From Pseudomonadota bacterium (GTDB lineage Bacteria; Pseudomonadota; Alphaproteobacteria; Sphingomonadales; Sphingomonadaceae), in NCBI GenBank assembly GCA_023457895.1, contig JAEXAY010000004.1, forward strand, positions 62,001 through 126,000: a stretch of DNA of 64,000 nt, written 5' to 3'. The notes under the pieces are model-generated. The model had not been told where the DNA came from. It saw only the letters and a program-made list of their open reading frames with translations, and searched no databases. Both the position numbers and the translations under genes were made by a program. Shown piece by piece: positions 14,583 to 26,146 of the stretch; position 1 is the stretch's first letter; the number at the start of each line of letters is the position of its first letter.

Positions 14583-15427
14583 TGGCAGCACGCAAATTGC
14601 AGGGCATCGGCCTGGTTCTGCTCGTTCTCATCCTCGCGATGACGCTCTATCCGGTTTCGCTCCGTGTCGCATCCAAGCGCAGTGAGCTCGCGCGGGTCGA
14701 GCGTGACATCCGCAACACGCGCGACAATATCCGCTACCTTGAAACCGAACTCGGCGCGCGGGCGAGCCTGCGCCAGCTTGAGCGCTGGAACGCGGAGAAT
14801 TTCGCTTATTCCGCGCCGACCGCCGAACAATATCTGGATGGCGAACGGCAGCTTGCCAACCTTGGCTCGTTCGATGGCGCGCGTGAGCGGCTGGCGGTCG
14901 TCGCGCCCGTCCAGGTCGCAAGCGCGATGGTCGTCGAAACCGGTTCCGCCGATGCAACCGCCGTTGCGGCGAGCGGAGCCGCGCAGATTGCCAGCGACAG
15001 CGAAACGGCGAAGGCGGCGGTTCTTGCGACCCAGCTGCGTGCTGCGGCGGCCGCCAACGCGGTCAAATCGGCGGCCAAGTCTGACATGAAGGTTGCGGTT
15101 TCCGCCAAGCCGACAGCGCGTGACCGCTATGCCGAACGGGCGCGGATGATCGACACGCTGCTCGAAAAGGAATCGCCCGTCGGCAAGACCGCGGCAGCGG
15201 TGAAGGCGCGCTCGGAGGCGGGTGCGAAAAAGACCCCGGTGAAGTCGGCCGCAGCCGACACCAAGACCCCTGCCAAAAAGGCCACGCCCAAGACGGAAAC
15301 CCGTGTCGCAGCCAATAGCGCGGAACCGAAAAAGGCCGCCGCCAGGTCTGCTACGCCTGAAAAAGCGAAGACTGCGCCGAAAAAGATCGCATCTGCTGAA
15401 CGGCCGAAAGGGACCAAGCAGCAATGA
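14576..15427 (+). CDS. ftsL: Cell division protein FtsL with a long Ala/Lys-rich tail
   Basis: A 283-residue bitopic protein. ATG 14576 is preceded by GGAGGT at seven bases, which decides the start. One membrane span (about residues 10-28) is followed by a periplasmic coiled coil (RSELARVERDIRNTRDNIR...) and the LRQLERWNAENF segment seen in alphaproteobacterial FtsL. After about residue 110 the protein continues as an Ala/Lys/Thr-rich low-complexity tail, making it about twice the usual length. FtsL joins FtsB and FtsQ to activate FtsWI. Identity rests on topology and on position between rsmH and ftsI. Confidence 0.85.
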   Translation: MLMAARKLQGIGLVLLVLILAMTLYPVSLRVASKRSELARVERDIRNTRDNIRYLETELGARASLRQLERWNAENFAYSAPTAEQYLDGERQLANLGSFDGARERLAVVAPVQVASAMVVETGSADATAVAASGAAQIASDSETAKAAVLATQLRAAAAANAVKSAAKSDMKVAVSAKPTARDRYAERARMIDTLLEKESPVGKTAAAVKARSEAGAKKTPVKSAAADTKTPAKKATPKTETRVAANSAEPKKAAARSATPEKAKTAPKKIASAERPKGTKQQ

Positions 15428-17118
15428 CGACACTGGTTGCACGGCCAGACCGGATTCGTCTTGCAGGACAGAAACAGGCCGCGATGGCATTGGCGCAGCA
15501 GCGCCTGATGATCCTGATGCTGCTGTTTATGGCGGTCATTTCGCTGATCATCAGCCGCATCCTGTTCTTCGCGCTGTTTGAATCGGCGGATGATCGTAAT
15601 GCCAATGCGGCGCTCTACGTGCCTGCCCGTGCTGATATCGTCGACCGCAACGGCGTGCCGCTGGCGCGCACCATCGATGCCTGGTCGGTGCGGGTGACGC
15701 CGGAAAAGATCATGGGTGACAAGCGCGTGATCGCGGCCAATCTTGCCGATATCTTCCCCGATGTCAGCGCCGATGAATTTTACGCCAAGCTGACCGCCAG
15801 CCGCCCCTCCTATATCCGCCGCCGCGCGCTGCCGGAACAGGTCGCCGCGGTTAACGCGCTGGGTGAGATCGCGTTCGACTTCCCGCGTGAAAAGGAAAGG
15901 CTCTATCCGCAGCAGACCCTCGCAGCGCATGTCCTCGGCTTCACCAATATGGACGGCCACGGCGTGATCGGGATGGAAGGCGCGCTCGACGAGCGGCTGC
16001 GCGATCCCAAGCTGCGCGCCAAGCCCGCCATACTCTCGATCGACAGCCGGGTGCAGGCGGCGCTCGAAAGCGAGCTTTACACTGCGATGACCGGCATGGA
16101 AGCGCAGGGCGCGGCTGGGATCATCCTTGATGCACGCACCTCCGAAGTGCTGGCGATGGCTTCCTTCCCGGTGTTCAATCCGAACCAGATTTCGTCGGCA
16201 CCCGAAGAAGCGCGCAAGAATGCGGTGACCTATAATCTGTACGAGCTGGGTTCGACCTTCAAGCCGCTAAGCTTCGCCAAGGCAATCGATGTCGGTACGG
16301 TGACCAGCATGTCGCGCCGTTATGACGCGACCGCGCCCTTGCCGGTCGGCGGCTTCCGCATTCGCGACAGCCACTCGTCGGGCCGCTGGCTCAATGTACC
16401 CGAAGCGCTGGTCCACAGCTCCAACATCGTGACGGCGCGGATCGCGGACGAGATGGGTCGCGAACCGCTCGAAAAGCTGTTCCGCGATCTCGATTTCGAC
16501 AAGCGTCCGGCGATCGAACTGCGCGAAGCCAGCCGCCCGCTCTGGCCGAGAGATTGGGGACGCGCGACCACGATGACAGTCGCCTATGGCCATGGTATCG
16601 CCGTCACGCCGCTGCACCTGGCCAGTGGCTATGCGGCCTTGATGAATGGCGGCATCTATCGTCCGGCCACGTTGCTCAAGATTGAGGACGGGAAGATCCC
16701 GCAGGGGCGCCGCGTCTACAAGGAGGCAACGAGCGCGCGCATGCGGCAATTGCTGCGCATGATTGTGTCCGAAGGCACCGGCCGGTCGGCGAATGCCGAA
16801 GGCTACCGTGTCGGCGGCAAGACCGGATCCGCCGAGAAGCCGAGCGCCGGGGGTTATGCTCGCCATTCGGTTGTGGCGACATTCGCTTCGGGCTTTCCGA
16901 TGGACAACCCGCGCTATGTCGTCCTCGTGATGATCGATGAGCCCAAGGGTAACGCCTATAGCCGGGGCCAGCGCACAGCAGCCTATACGGCGGCGCCGGT
17001 CGTCAAGAATGTGGTGTCTCGGATCGGCCCGATGCTCGATGTGGTCCCTGACGACAGCCGCGATGTCGATCTCAGTGAACTGAAGCCACTCCTCTGGAAA
17101 GCCAAGGGGGGGGATTGA
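15424..17118 (+). CDS. ftsI: Peptidoglycan D,D-transpeptidase FtsI (PBP3)
   Basis: A 564-residue septal class B penicillin-binding protein that cross-links new septal wall. It has an N-terminal membrane span (about 25-45), a pedestal domain starting at PARADIVDRNGVPLA, and a transpeptidase domain with STFK at 277-280 (catalytic Ser277), SSN at 332-334 and KTGS at 466-469. Its start overlaps the ftsL stop (ATGA), and its stop overlaps the murE start. It works with FtsW, encoded downstream. Confidence 0.97.
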   Translation: MTTLVARPDRIRLAGQKQAAMALAQQRLMILMLLFMAVISLIISRILFFALFESADDRNANAALYVPARADIVDRNGVPLARTIDAWSVRVTPEKIMGDKRVIAANLADIFPDVSADEFYAKLTASRPSYIRRRALPEQVAAVNALGEIAFDFPREKERLYPQQTLAAHVLGFTNMDGHGVIGMEGALDERLRDPKLRAKPAILSIDSRVQAALESELYTAMTGMEAQGAAGIILDARTSEVLAMASFPVFNPNQISSAPEEARKNAVTYNLYELGSTFKPLSFAKAIDVGTVTSMSRRYDATAPLPVGGFRIRDSHSSGRWLNVPEALVHSSNIVTARIADEMGREPLEKLFRDLDFDKRPAIELREASRPLWPRDWGRATTMTVAYGHGIAVTPLHLASGYAALMNGGIYRPATLLKIEDGKIPQGRRVYKEATSARMRQLLRMIVSEGTGRSANAEGYRVGGKTGSAEKPSAGGYARHSVVATFASGFPMDNPRYVVLVMIDEPKGNAYSRGQRTAAYTAAPVVKNVVSRIGPMLDVVPDDSRDVDLSELKPLLWKAKGGD

Positions 17119-18545
17119 TGCGACTGGCGCAACTGGCGGATGATATTGCCGAACCCTATGCCTCGCAGACCGTCACCGGCTTTGCCATCGACCATCGCAA
17201 GGTCGCGCCCGGCACGGTGTTCGGCGCGTTTGCCGGGGCCCGCGTCAATGGCGAAACCTTCATTCCCGAAGCAGTCCGTTCCGGTGCGATCGCCGTGGTC
17301 GCCCGCCGGGAGGTGGTTGTAGATGGCGCAGCCCATCTCGTCGCCTCCGAGCCCCGCCAGCGTTTCGCCCGGCTTGCCGCCCGCTTTTTCGCGCCCTTTC
17401 CCGAAACGGTGGTCGCGGTCACCGGGACGAACGGCAAGACCTCCAACGTCGAACTGATCCGGCAATTATGGAATCTCGCGGGTCATCACGCGGCCTCGAT
17501 CGGCACGCTCGGCGTCACCACCAGCCGCGAACAGGTGACGACCGGCCTCACCACGCCGGACATCGTGACATTTCTGGCCAATGTGTCGGGGCTTGCGGCG
17601 GAGGGTGTAACGCATCTCGCGTTTGAAGCATCAAGCCATGGCCTGGAACAATATCGCACCGAGGGACTGCCGGTCGTCTGCGGTATCTTCACCAATCTCA
17701 GCCGCGATCATCTTGATTATCATGGCGACATGGACGCCTATTTTGCCGCAAAGATGCGGCTGTTCGACGAAGTAGTCAGCGTCGATGGCACGGCCGTGGT
17801 CTGGACCGATGATGAATGGTCGTCCAAAGTCATCGAGCGGGTCCGGCGGCGGGGCTTGAAACTGCTGGGCGTCGGCGAAAAGGGCGATTTTCTTCAGCTG
17901 GTGGAGCGAGTGCCGACGCCGCTCGGGCAGTCGCTCAGGGTCAAGGTTGAAGGTACCGAATATCGCATCAATCTTCCGCTGATCGGTGCCTATCAGGCTG
18001 CCAACGCGCTGACCGCCGCCGCCGCCGTCATCGCGACCGGCGGCGCCATCAGGCAGACGCTCGATAATCTGGTTCGGGTGCAGACCGTGCGCGGGAGACT
18101 GGAACGGGCAGCGATTACGCGGGCGGGGGCGCCCATCTATGTCGATTATGCGCATACCCCGGATGGGCTTGAAGCAGCCATTGCAGCACTTAAGCCGCAC
18201 ACGAAGGGACGGTTGATCGTCGTCTTCGGTGCGGGCGGCGACCGCGACGCCGGAAAGCGGCCAGAAATGGGCGCAATCGCGACCAATCATGCGGATATGG
18301 TGATCGTTACCGACGATAATCCGCGTTCGGAGGACCCGGCAGCAATCCGCGCGGCGATCCTCGCGGCGGCACCCGGCGCGCGTGAAATCGGCGACCGGCG
18401 GGAGGCGATTGCCGCCGCCATTGCCGAAGCGCGCGAGGGCGACATCATCTGCATCGCGGGGAAGGGTCATGAGCAGGGCCAGATCGTCGGCGATCTCGTG
18501 CTGCCGTTCGATGATGTGACGGTCGCACGGGAGTGCGCGGCATGA
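17118..18545 (+). CDS. murE: UDP-MurNAc-tripeptide ligase (meso-DAP adding)
   Basis: A 475-residue Mur ligase that adds the third amino acid to UDP-MurNAc-L-Ala-D-Glu. The ATP loop TGTNGKT is at 102-108. The DNPR motif at 400-403 indicates meso-diaminopimelate rather than lysine as substrate. ATG 17118 overlaps the ftsI stop (TGATG) and has a G-rich ribosome-binding sequence; a TTG three bases upstream is less likely. murF follows with an ATGA overlap. Confidence 0.96.
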   Translation: MRLAQLADDIAEPYASQTVTGFAIDHRKVAPGTVFGAFAGARVNGETFIPEAVRSGAIAVVARREVVVDGAAHLVASEPRQRFARLAARFFAPFPETVVAVTGTNGKTSNVELIRQLWNLAGHHAASIGTLGVTTSREQVTTGLTTPDIVTFLANVSGLAAEGVTHLAFEASSHGLEQYRTEGLPVVCGIFTNLSRDHLDYHGDMDAYFAAKMRLFDEVVSVDGTAVVWTDDEWSSKVIERVRRRGLKLLGVGEKGDFLQLVERVPTPLGQSLRVKVEGTEYRINLPLIGAYQAANALTAAAAVIATGGAIRQTLDNLVRVQTVRGRLERAAITRAGAPIYVDYAHTPDGLEAAIAALKPHTKGRLIVVFGAGGDRDAGKRPEMGAIATNHADMVIVTDDNPRSEDPAAIRAAILAAAPGAREIGDRREAIAAAIAEAREGDIICIAGKGHEQGQIVGDLVLPFDDVTVARECAA

Positions 18546-19921
18546 AGCCGCTATGGACCTCATCGGCGATCGCGGCGGCGGTCGGCGGGACGGCGAGCGC
18601 TTCGTTCGACGCCGATGGTGTCGCGTTCGATTCACGTGAAGTCGGTCCCGGCGACCTGTTCATCGCGATGAAGGGGGAAACCAGCGACGGGCATCTCTAT
18701 CTGGACAAGGCTTTCGCGAATGGCGCGGCGGGCGCGATTTGCGAGCAGGACATTGCCCAGCCGCATGTGCGAGTGAAGGACAGCGCCGCAGCGCTTAACG
18801 CGCTGGGCGCGGCCGCGCGGGCGCGCACGGACGCGAAGATCATCGGCGTCACCGGCTCGGCAGGCAAGACCGGGACCAAGGAAGCGCTGTTCCAATGCCT
18901 TGACCGGATCGAACCGGGCTCGGCGCACCGCTCCGTCAAGAGCTATAACAACCATGTGGGTGTGCCGCTGAGCCTCGCGCGCATGCCTGAAGAAAGCCGC
19001 TTCGGCATTTTCGAAATGGGCATGAACCATGCGGGCGAACTGGCCGGTCTCACGCAGCTGGTGCGGCCTCATGCGGCAATCGTTACGACAGTCGCGCCGG
19101 CACATCTCGGCTATTTCCCATCAATCGAAGCGATTGCCGACGCCAAGGGGGAAATCTTCGCCGGGCTGGAGCCGGGCGGCACCGCGATCATTCCGTTCGA
19201 CAGCCCCTACCGCGACCGGCTGATCGCCGCCGCACGGCCGTATGCGCAAACCGTCATTACCTTTGGCATTGGCGAAGGCGCGGATGCCCGCGCGCTCGAC
19301 TGGGTTCCGGGGGGCGATGGCGCCACGCTCATCACCGCAAGCCTGCCGGGGCGAACGAGCCTTTGCTTCACCCTCGCGGCGCCGGGCGAGCATTGGGTCG
19401 CCAATGCGATGGCGGTGCTCGCCGCGGTACAGGCAGTTGGCGGGGATCTTGCGGCGGCGGGCCTTGCACTTGCCGAACTGCCCGGCCTCGCCGGCCGTGG
19501 TGCGCGGCATGTGATCCGGGCAGGCGAGGGTGAAGCGCTGCTGATCGATGAAAGCTATAATGCCAATCCTGCCTCAATGGCTGCGACGCTGGCGCAACTG
19601 GGCCGCGAACCGGCGCAGCGGCGCATTGCCGTGCTCGGCGCGATGCGTGAGCTTGGCGCGGACGCCGATCATTATCACGGCGCGCTGGCCGGTCATCTTG
19701 CCGGCGCCAATGTCGATCTCACCATCCTGGTGGGCGATGAGATGAAAATTCTCGCCGAGGCTCTTGAGGGCAACCGCGAATTCGCGCATGGGCCGGACGC
19801 GGCCTGGGCACTCGCGACATTGCAGAGCGGAATGCGCGCCGGGGACGCCATCCTCATCAAGGGATCGAATGCGGTGGGGCTCGGAAAGATTGTCTCCGCG
19901 CTGACGGGTGGAGAAAAATAA
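18542..19921 (+). CDS. murF: UDP-MurNAc-tripeptide-D-Ala-D-Ala ligase
   Basis: A 459-residue Mur ligase that adds D-Ala-D-Ala to the tripeptide precursor. The N-terminal substrate domain contains FDSREVGPGDLFIA, the central domain has the ATP loop TGSAGKTGTKE, and the segment LLIDESYNANP is characteristic of MurF. The start overlaps the murE stop, and the stop TAA overlaps the mraY ATG by one base. D-Ala-D-Ala is supplied by the Ddl encoded later in the same cluster. Confidence 0.96.
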   Translation: MKPLWTSSAIAAAVGGTASASFDADGVAFDSREVGPGDLFIAMKGETSDGHLYLDKAFANGAAGAICEQDIAQPHVRVKDSAAALNALGAAARARTDAKIIGVTGSAGKTGTKEALFQCLDRIEPGSAHRSVKSYNNHVGVPLSLARMPEESRFGIFEMGMNHAGELAGLTQLVRPHAAIVTTVAPAHLGYFPSIEAIADAKGEIFAGLEPGGTAIIPFDSPYRDRLIAAARPYAQTVITFGIGEGADARALDWVPGGDGATLITASLPGRTSLCFTLAAPGEHWVANAMAVLAAVQAVGGDLAAAGLALAELPGLAGRGARHVIRAGEGEALLIDESYNANPASMAATLAQLGREPAQRRIAVLGAMRELGADADHYHGALAGHLAGANVDLTILVGDEMKILAEALEGNREFAHGPDAAWALATLQSGMRAGDAILIKGSNAVGLGKIVSALTGGEK

Positions 19922-20991
19922 TGCTGTACTTGCTCGCCGAGCAACTTGGATATCCGGGGGTTTTCAACCTTTTCCGCTATCTGACCTTCCGGTCCGGTGC
20001 GGCCATTTTCACCGCCTTGCTGATCGGCCTCGTTATCGGGCCGTCCTTCATCAACATGCTGCGGGTCCGCCAGGGCAAGGGTCAGCCGATCCGCGATGAT
20101 GGTCCCAAGACGCACCTTGCCAAGGTCGGAACGCCGACCATGGGCGGGCTCATGATCCTGATCTCGATCGCGATCTCGATGCTGCTGTGGATGGACCTGC
20201 GCTCGACCTATGTCTGGGCGGCGCTTGCCGTCATGGTGGGTTTTGGTCTCGTCGGCTTCATGGACGATTACGACAAGGTCACCAAGCGCAGCCACAAGGG
20301 CGTTTCCGGCAAGGTCCGCCTGATGTGGGAATTCCTCATTGCAGGCGCAGCGGTCTATTTCATCACGCGTACCGCCGGGACCGATCTCTACATTCCGTTC
20401 GTCAAGGAACCGATCGCCGACCTCGGCTGGTTCTATATCGCTTTCGCCAGCATCGTGATCGTCGGGTTCGGCAATGCGGTCAACCTGACCGACGGCCTTG
20501 ATGGACTCGCCACCATGCCGGTGGTAATCGCCAATCTCGCCTTCCTCATGATCATCTATCTTGCCGGTAACGCAAAGTTTGCGGCCTATCTCGGCATTCC
20601 GCATGTGCCCGGCGCGGGCGAGCTTGCGATCCTGTGCGCGGCGGTGATGGGCGCCTGTCTTGCTTTCCTGTGGTTCAATGCGCCGCCCGCCGCCGTGTTC
20701 ATGGGCGACACCGGCAGCCTTGCGCTGGGGGGAACGCTGGGAGTGGTCGCGGTGACGGCCCACCATGAATTTGCCCTCGTCATTATCGGCGGGCTGTTCG
20801 TGGTCGAGGCGCTTTCGGTTATCCTCCAGGTGTTCTGGTACAAGCGCACCGGCAAGCGCATTTTCCGCATGGCGCCAATCCACCATCATTTCGAACAGCT
20901 GGGCTGGGCTGAACCGACCGTCGTCATCCGCTTCTGGATCATTTCCCTCGTGCTCGCACTGGCGGGCCTTGCGACGCTCAAGCTCAGATGA
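19921..20991 (+). CDS. mraY: Phospho-N-acetylmuramoyl-pentapeptide transferase
   Basis: A 356-residue integral membrane enzyme with about ten spans that transfers phospho-MurNAc-pentapeptide to undecaprenyl phosphate, forming lipid I. Diagnostic segments are GPKTHLAKVGTPTMGG, the Asp pair in GFMDDYDKVTKR, NLTDGLDGLA and APIHHHFEQLGW near the C-terminus. The stop overlaps the murD start. It is the membrane step between MurF and MurG. Confidence 0.98.
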   Translation: MLYLLAEQLGYPGVFNLFRYLTFRSGAAIFTALLIGLVIGPSFINMLRVRQGKGQPIRDDGPKTHLAKVGTPTMGGLMILISIAISMLLWMDLRSTYVWAALAVMVGFGLVGFMDDYDKVTKRSHKGVSGKVRLMWEFLIAGAAVYFITRTAGTDLYIPFVKEPIADLGWFYIAFASIVIVGFGNAVNLTDGLDGLATMPVVIANLAFLMIIYLAGNAKFAAYLGIPHVPGAGELAILCAAVMGACLAFLWFNAPPAAVFMGDTGSLALGGTLGVVAVTAHHEFALVIIGGLFVVEALSVILQVFWYKRTGKRIFRMAPIHHHFEQLGWAEPTVVIRFWIISLVLALAGLATLKLR

Positions 20992-22286
20992 TTACGAGCC
21001 CCCTTTTTGCCGGCCGCAACTATGCGGTTCTGGGACTGGCAAGATCGGGGCAGGCCTGTGTCGAGGCGCTGGCCGCGAGCGGCGCTGCGGTAACGGCATG
21101 GGATAATAATGTCGCGGCGCGCGATGCTGTCAGTCATCTCGCGACCATTGCCGATCCTATGGAGATCGACCTCTCCCGCTATGACGGGCTGGTCGTCTCG
21201 CCGGGCGTACCGCTCAACCGCCATCCGGTAACCGAACGCGCCAGGGCCGCCGGTTGCCCCATCATCGGCGATATCGAACTGTTTGCGCTGGCGCGGGCAA
21301 CGCTGCCGCCGCACCGCGTCGTCGGTATCACCGGAACCAATGGCAAGTCGACGACGACGGCGCTCGTCCATCATATCCTGCGCAATGCCGGGTTGCCGAC
21401 GCGTATCGGCGGCAATATCGGATTGCCGATCCTCGGGCAGGAACCGCTCGCGCCAGGCGGTGTCTATGTGCTCGAGCTGTCGAGTTACCAGATCGACCTC
21501 TCCCACAATCTCGACTGCGATGTTGCCGCGCTGCTCAACATCACGCCGGACCATCTTGATCGCTATGATGGTTTTGCCGGTTATGCCGCCTCGAAAGCGC
21601 GGCTGTTCGCCATGCAGTCGCCCGGCCATGTCGCGGTGATTGCAACCGAGGATGATCAAACCCGGGCCGTGGCCGGCTATTCGGTCGCGCAGGTGGTAAC
21701 GGTCGAAGCGGCAGATATCCGCCCCGAAGATCAGGCGCGATGGCCGTCGTTGCAGGGACCGCACAATGCGCAGAATGCCGCGGTCGCTATCGCGGTGGCG
21801 CGGGCGCTCGGTATTTCGGACAAGGCGATCGGTCAGGCGCTAGAAAGCTTTGCCGGTCTGCCGCACCGCATGGAACGGGTGCGCGAAAAGGATGGCGTGA
21901 TGTTCATCAATGACAGCAAGGCTACCAACCCCGCCTCGACAGCGCCGGCGCTGGCGGCCTTTCCGCCTGCGCCCGGCAAGCGGCTCCACTGGATATTGGG
22001 CGGGCTGCCCAAGGGCGACAATCTTGATGAATGCGCGCCCTGGTTCGGCAATGTCGCGTGCGCCTATACGATCGGCGAGGCGGGGCCACTCTTCTCCGGA
22101 CTGCTCTCCGGCAAGATGCCGGTCGAACAGTGCGAATTGCTGGTGACGGCGGTTGAACGGGCGGCCACGCATGCAAAGCCAGGCGATGTTGTGATGCTCT
22201 CCCCCGCTTGCGCCTCGTTCGACCAGTTCAAGGATTTTGAAGCGCGCGGCGATGCCTTCCGCGCGGCAGTTGAGGCATTGGCATGA
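20988..22286 (+). CDS. murD: UDP-MurNAc-L-alanine:D-glutamate ligase
   Basis: A 432-residue Mur ligase adding D-Glu to UDP-MurNAc-L-Ala. The N-terminal Rossmann segment VLGLARSGQAC, the ATP loop GITGTNGKSTTT and the C-terminal FINDSKATNPAS are characteristic. It begins four bases inside the mraY 3' end. ftsW follows after 37 bases. Confidence 0.96.
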   Translation: MITSPLFAGRNYAVLGLARSGQACVEALAASGAAVTAWDNNVAARDAVSHLATIADPMEIDLSRYDGLVVSPGVPLNRHPVTERARAAGCPIIGDIELFALARATLPPHRVVGITGTNGKSTTTALVHHILRNAGLPTRIGGNIGLPILGQEPLAPGGVYVLELSSYQIDLSHNLDCDVAALLNITPDHLDRYDGFAGYAASKARLFAMQSPGHVAVIATEDDQTRAVAGYSVAQVVTVEAADIRPEDQARWPSLQGPHNAQNAAVAIAVARALGISDKAIGQALESFAGLPHRMERVREKDGVMFINDSKATNPASTAPALAAFPPAPGKRLHWILGGLPKGDNLDECAPWFGNVACAYTIGEAGPLFSGLLSGKMPVEQCELLVTAVERAATHAKPGDVVMLSPACASFDQFKDFEARGDAFRAAVEALA

Positions 22287-22323
22287 CCGCAAGTCAGGCA
22301 GAGGGGTATCGGGGAAACGTGGC

Positions 22324-23547
22324 ATGAGTGATGGCGCCGAAACAGTGAAGCCGATCATCGCGGTCGCGACCAATCCGCGCAAACGTTCGCCGCGCCTCAG
22401 CCGTGCCGACCGCAGTCCGCTCGGTCTGTGGTTCTGGGAAATCGACCGCGTGCTGCTCTCGCTGGTCGCGGTGCTGATCGCGATCGGACTGGTTGCGGTC
22501 GCGGCGGCCTCGCCGGTTTCGGCGATGAAGCAGTCGACCACCACCGCGACGATCACCCCGCTTTACTATCTCTACCGCCAGATTGCATGGGTGATCCTTG
22601 GTGTGCCGGTGATGCTGGTCATCTCGATGATGCCCAAGGATCAGGCGCGGCGCTTCGGCATCTATGGCGCGATCGCGTTTTTGGCGCTGCTTTTCCTCGT
22701 TCCGCTGCTGGGTAATGAAGTGAACGGGTCGAAGCGCTGGCTCGGATCGGGCATGTTTCGCCTTCAGCCCTCGGAATTCCTCAAACCGTTTTTCATCGTG
22801 ACCTCCGCGTGGATTCTGTCATGGAAGGTGCAGGACAAGACGCTGCCCGTGGTGCCGCTCTCGATCGCGCTCACCGCGATTATCGGCATCCTGCTGATGC
22901 TCCAGCCCGACCTTGGGCAGACGATCATCTTCTGCGGCAGCTGGATGGTGCTGATGCTGATTGCGGGCATGTCGTTCCGTATCGTCGGGATGCTTGCCGC
23001 CTCGGGTGTCATTGGCATCATCATCGCCTATTTCACCTATCCGGTCGCGCACAACCGCATCAACATCTGGCTCTTTTCCAAGGGCGACGACTTTCAGGTG
23101 GTGAAGGCGCATGCCGCGCTGACCGGCGGCGGCCTTGGCGGAACCGGACCGGGTGCCGGCACCGCCAAGTTCCAGCTGCCCGAAGCGCACACCGACTATA
23201 TCTTCTCGGTCATCGGCGAGGAGTTTGGCCTGTTCGCCTGTATCGCGATTGCCTGCGTCTATCTTGCCATCGTCGTGCGCGTGCTCGTTCGCCTGCTCGA
23301 TGAAGAAGACCAGTTTTCCATCCTCGCGGTCGCGGGGCTCGTTACCCAGTTCGGCGGGCAGGCCATCATCAACATGGCGGTCAACACCCAGCTTTTCCCG
23401 TCTAAGGGCATGACGCTGCCGTTCATCAGCTATGGCGGTTCGTCCTTCCTCGCGCTGTGTATCGGCATGGGTTTATTGTTGTCACTGACGCGCAGAAACC
23501 CCTATCTGGTCCGGTCGCCCCATGTCGTGAAATGGAACCGGAAATGA
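22324..23547 (+). CDS. ftsW: Peptidoglycan glycosyltransferase FtsW
   Basis: A 407-residue SEDS-family polymerase of septal glycan with about ten membrane spans. Family hallmarks are NGSKRWLGSGMFRLQPSE after the third span, YIFSVIGEEFGL and LPFISYGGSS. I chose ATG 22324; the open frame reaches into murD without FtsW-like sequence. It has a basic N-terminal cytoplasmic segment of about 35 residues. The stop overlaps the murG start (ATGA). Partner of FtsI. Confidence 0.96.
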   Translation: MSDGAETVKPIIAVATNPRKRSPRLSRADRSPLGLWFWEIDRVLLSLVAVLIAIGLVAVAAASPVSAMKQSTTTATITPLYYLYRQIAWVILGVPVMLVISMMPKDQARRFGIYGAIAFLALLFLVPLLGNEVNGSKRWLGSGMFRLQPSEFLKPFFIVTSAWILSWKVQDKTLPVVPLSIALTAIIGILLMLQPDLGQTIIFCGSWMVLMLIAGMSFRIVGMLAASGVIGIIIAYFTYPVAHNRINIWLFSKGDDFQVVKAHAALTGGGLGGTGPGAGTAKFQLPEAHTDYIFSVIGEEFGLFACIAIACVYLAIVVRVLVRLLDEEDQFSILAVAGLVTQFGGQAIINMAVNTQLFPSKGMTLPFISYGGSSFLALCIGMGLLLSLTRRNPYLVRSPHVVKWNRK

Positions 23548-24724
23548 ATGTAACCCGTCATTACGTCCTGGCTGCCGGAGGCACGGGCGGTCACATGATC
23601 CCGGCCTATGCGCTGGGCGAGGAACTGATCCGGCGCGGCCATCATGTCGCGCTCGTGACCGACGAACGCGGTGCGAAAATTCCCGGCGTGTTCGACAAGG
23701 GCCAGGTGCATATCCTGCCCGCCGGACGCATCGCGGGCGGCCCGATCGGCTGGATCCGCGCGGCGCGCGCGATCATGCAGGGCCGGGCGATGGCGAGCCG
23801 TCTTTATGAAACCTTCGAGCCCTCGGCAGTGATCGGCTTTGGCGGTTATCCGGCCTTTCCTGCTCTGCTCGCCGCGCGCCGCCGCAAGATCCCGGCGCTG
23901 ATCCATGAACAGAATGCCGTGCTCGGCCGCGTCAACCGCATGGTCGCGCGCTGGGTCGATGCGATTGCGGTCGCCTATCCCGATGTGCAGCGCCTTCCCG
24001 GCAAATGTCTCGGCAAGACCCACCTCGTCGGCAACCCGGTACGCGCCGAGGTGATTGCGCTGCGCGACGAGGATTTCCCGCCGTTCGACGAAGACGGCGT
24101 GTTCCGCGTTCTTGTCACCGGCGGCAGCCAGGGCGCGCGCATCATGTCGGAGGTGGTGCCTGACGGGCTCGCTATGCTTCCGCCCGCGCTCAGGAGCCGC
24201 CTCCAGGTCACCCAGCAATGCCGCGCCGAGGATATCGACGCGGTGCGCGCCAAGTACAAGACGCATGGCATTCCCGCCGAGCTTGCGACCTATATCACGG
24301 ACATGCCGAACAAGCTCAACTGGGCGCATCTGGTGATCAGCCGCGCGGGGGCCTCGACCATTGCAGAACTGACCTGCGCGGGGCGGCCTGCCATCCTCGT
24401 TCCGCTGCCGAGCGCAACAGACGATCACCAGAGCTATAATGTCAAGGCGATGGTCGAGGCGGGCGGCGCGCGTGCGATTGCCCAGCCCAACTTCACGCCC
24501 AAGGAACTTGCCAAGCAGATCCAGAAGATTGCGCTCGAACCGGGCGCACTTGCCAATGCCGCCAACCGCGCGCGCAGCTGCGGCCTTCCCAATGCGACAC
24601 GTGACCTCGCCGACCTGGTGGAAAGCGCCGGCGGGGCGCCGCTGACGGACGTGATCCGGGTGGCCAGTCCGGCGGCAGCGCAACCTTCCGGCGGGCTTGC
24701 GCCTGCCATGCGGGAGGCTGCGCG

Positions 24725-24728
<4 letters not shown>
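23544..24728 (+). CDS. murG: Lipid II synthase MurG
   Basis: A 394-residue GT-B glycosyltransferase that adds GlcNAc to lipid I on the cytoplasmic membrane face. The N-terminal glycine loop AAGGTGGHMIPA, the HEQNAVLGRVNR segment and the C-terminal VTGGSQGARI donor-site motif are present. ATG 23544 overlaps the ftsW stop. It is somewhat longer than typical MurG (about 355-370), because of an Ala/Pro-rich C-terminal extension. Confidence 0.96.
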
Positions 24729-26142
<1,414 letters not shown>

Positions 26143-26146
<4 letters not shown>

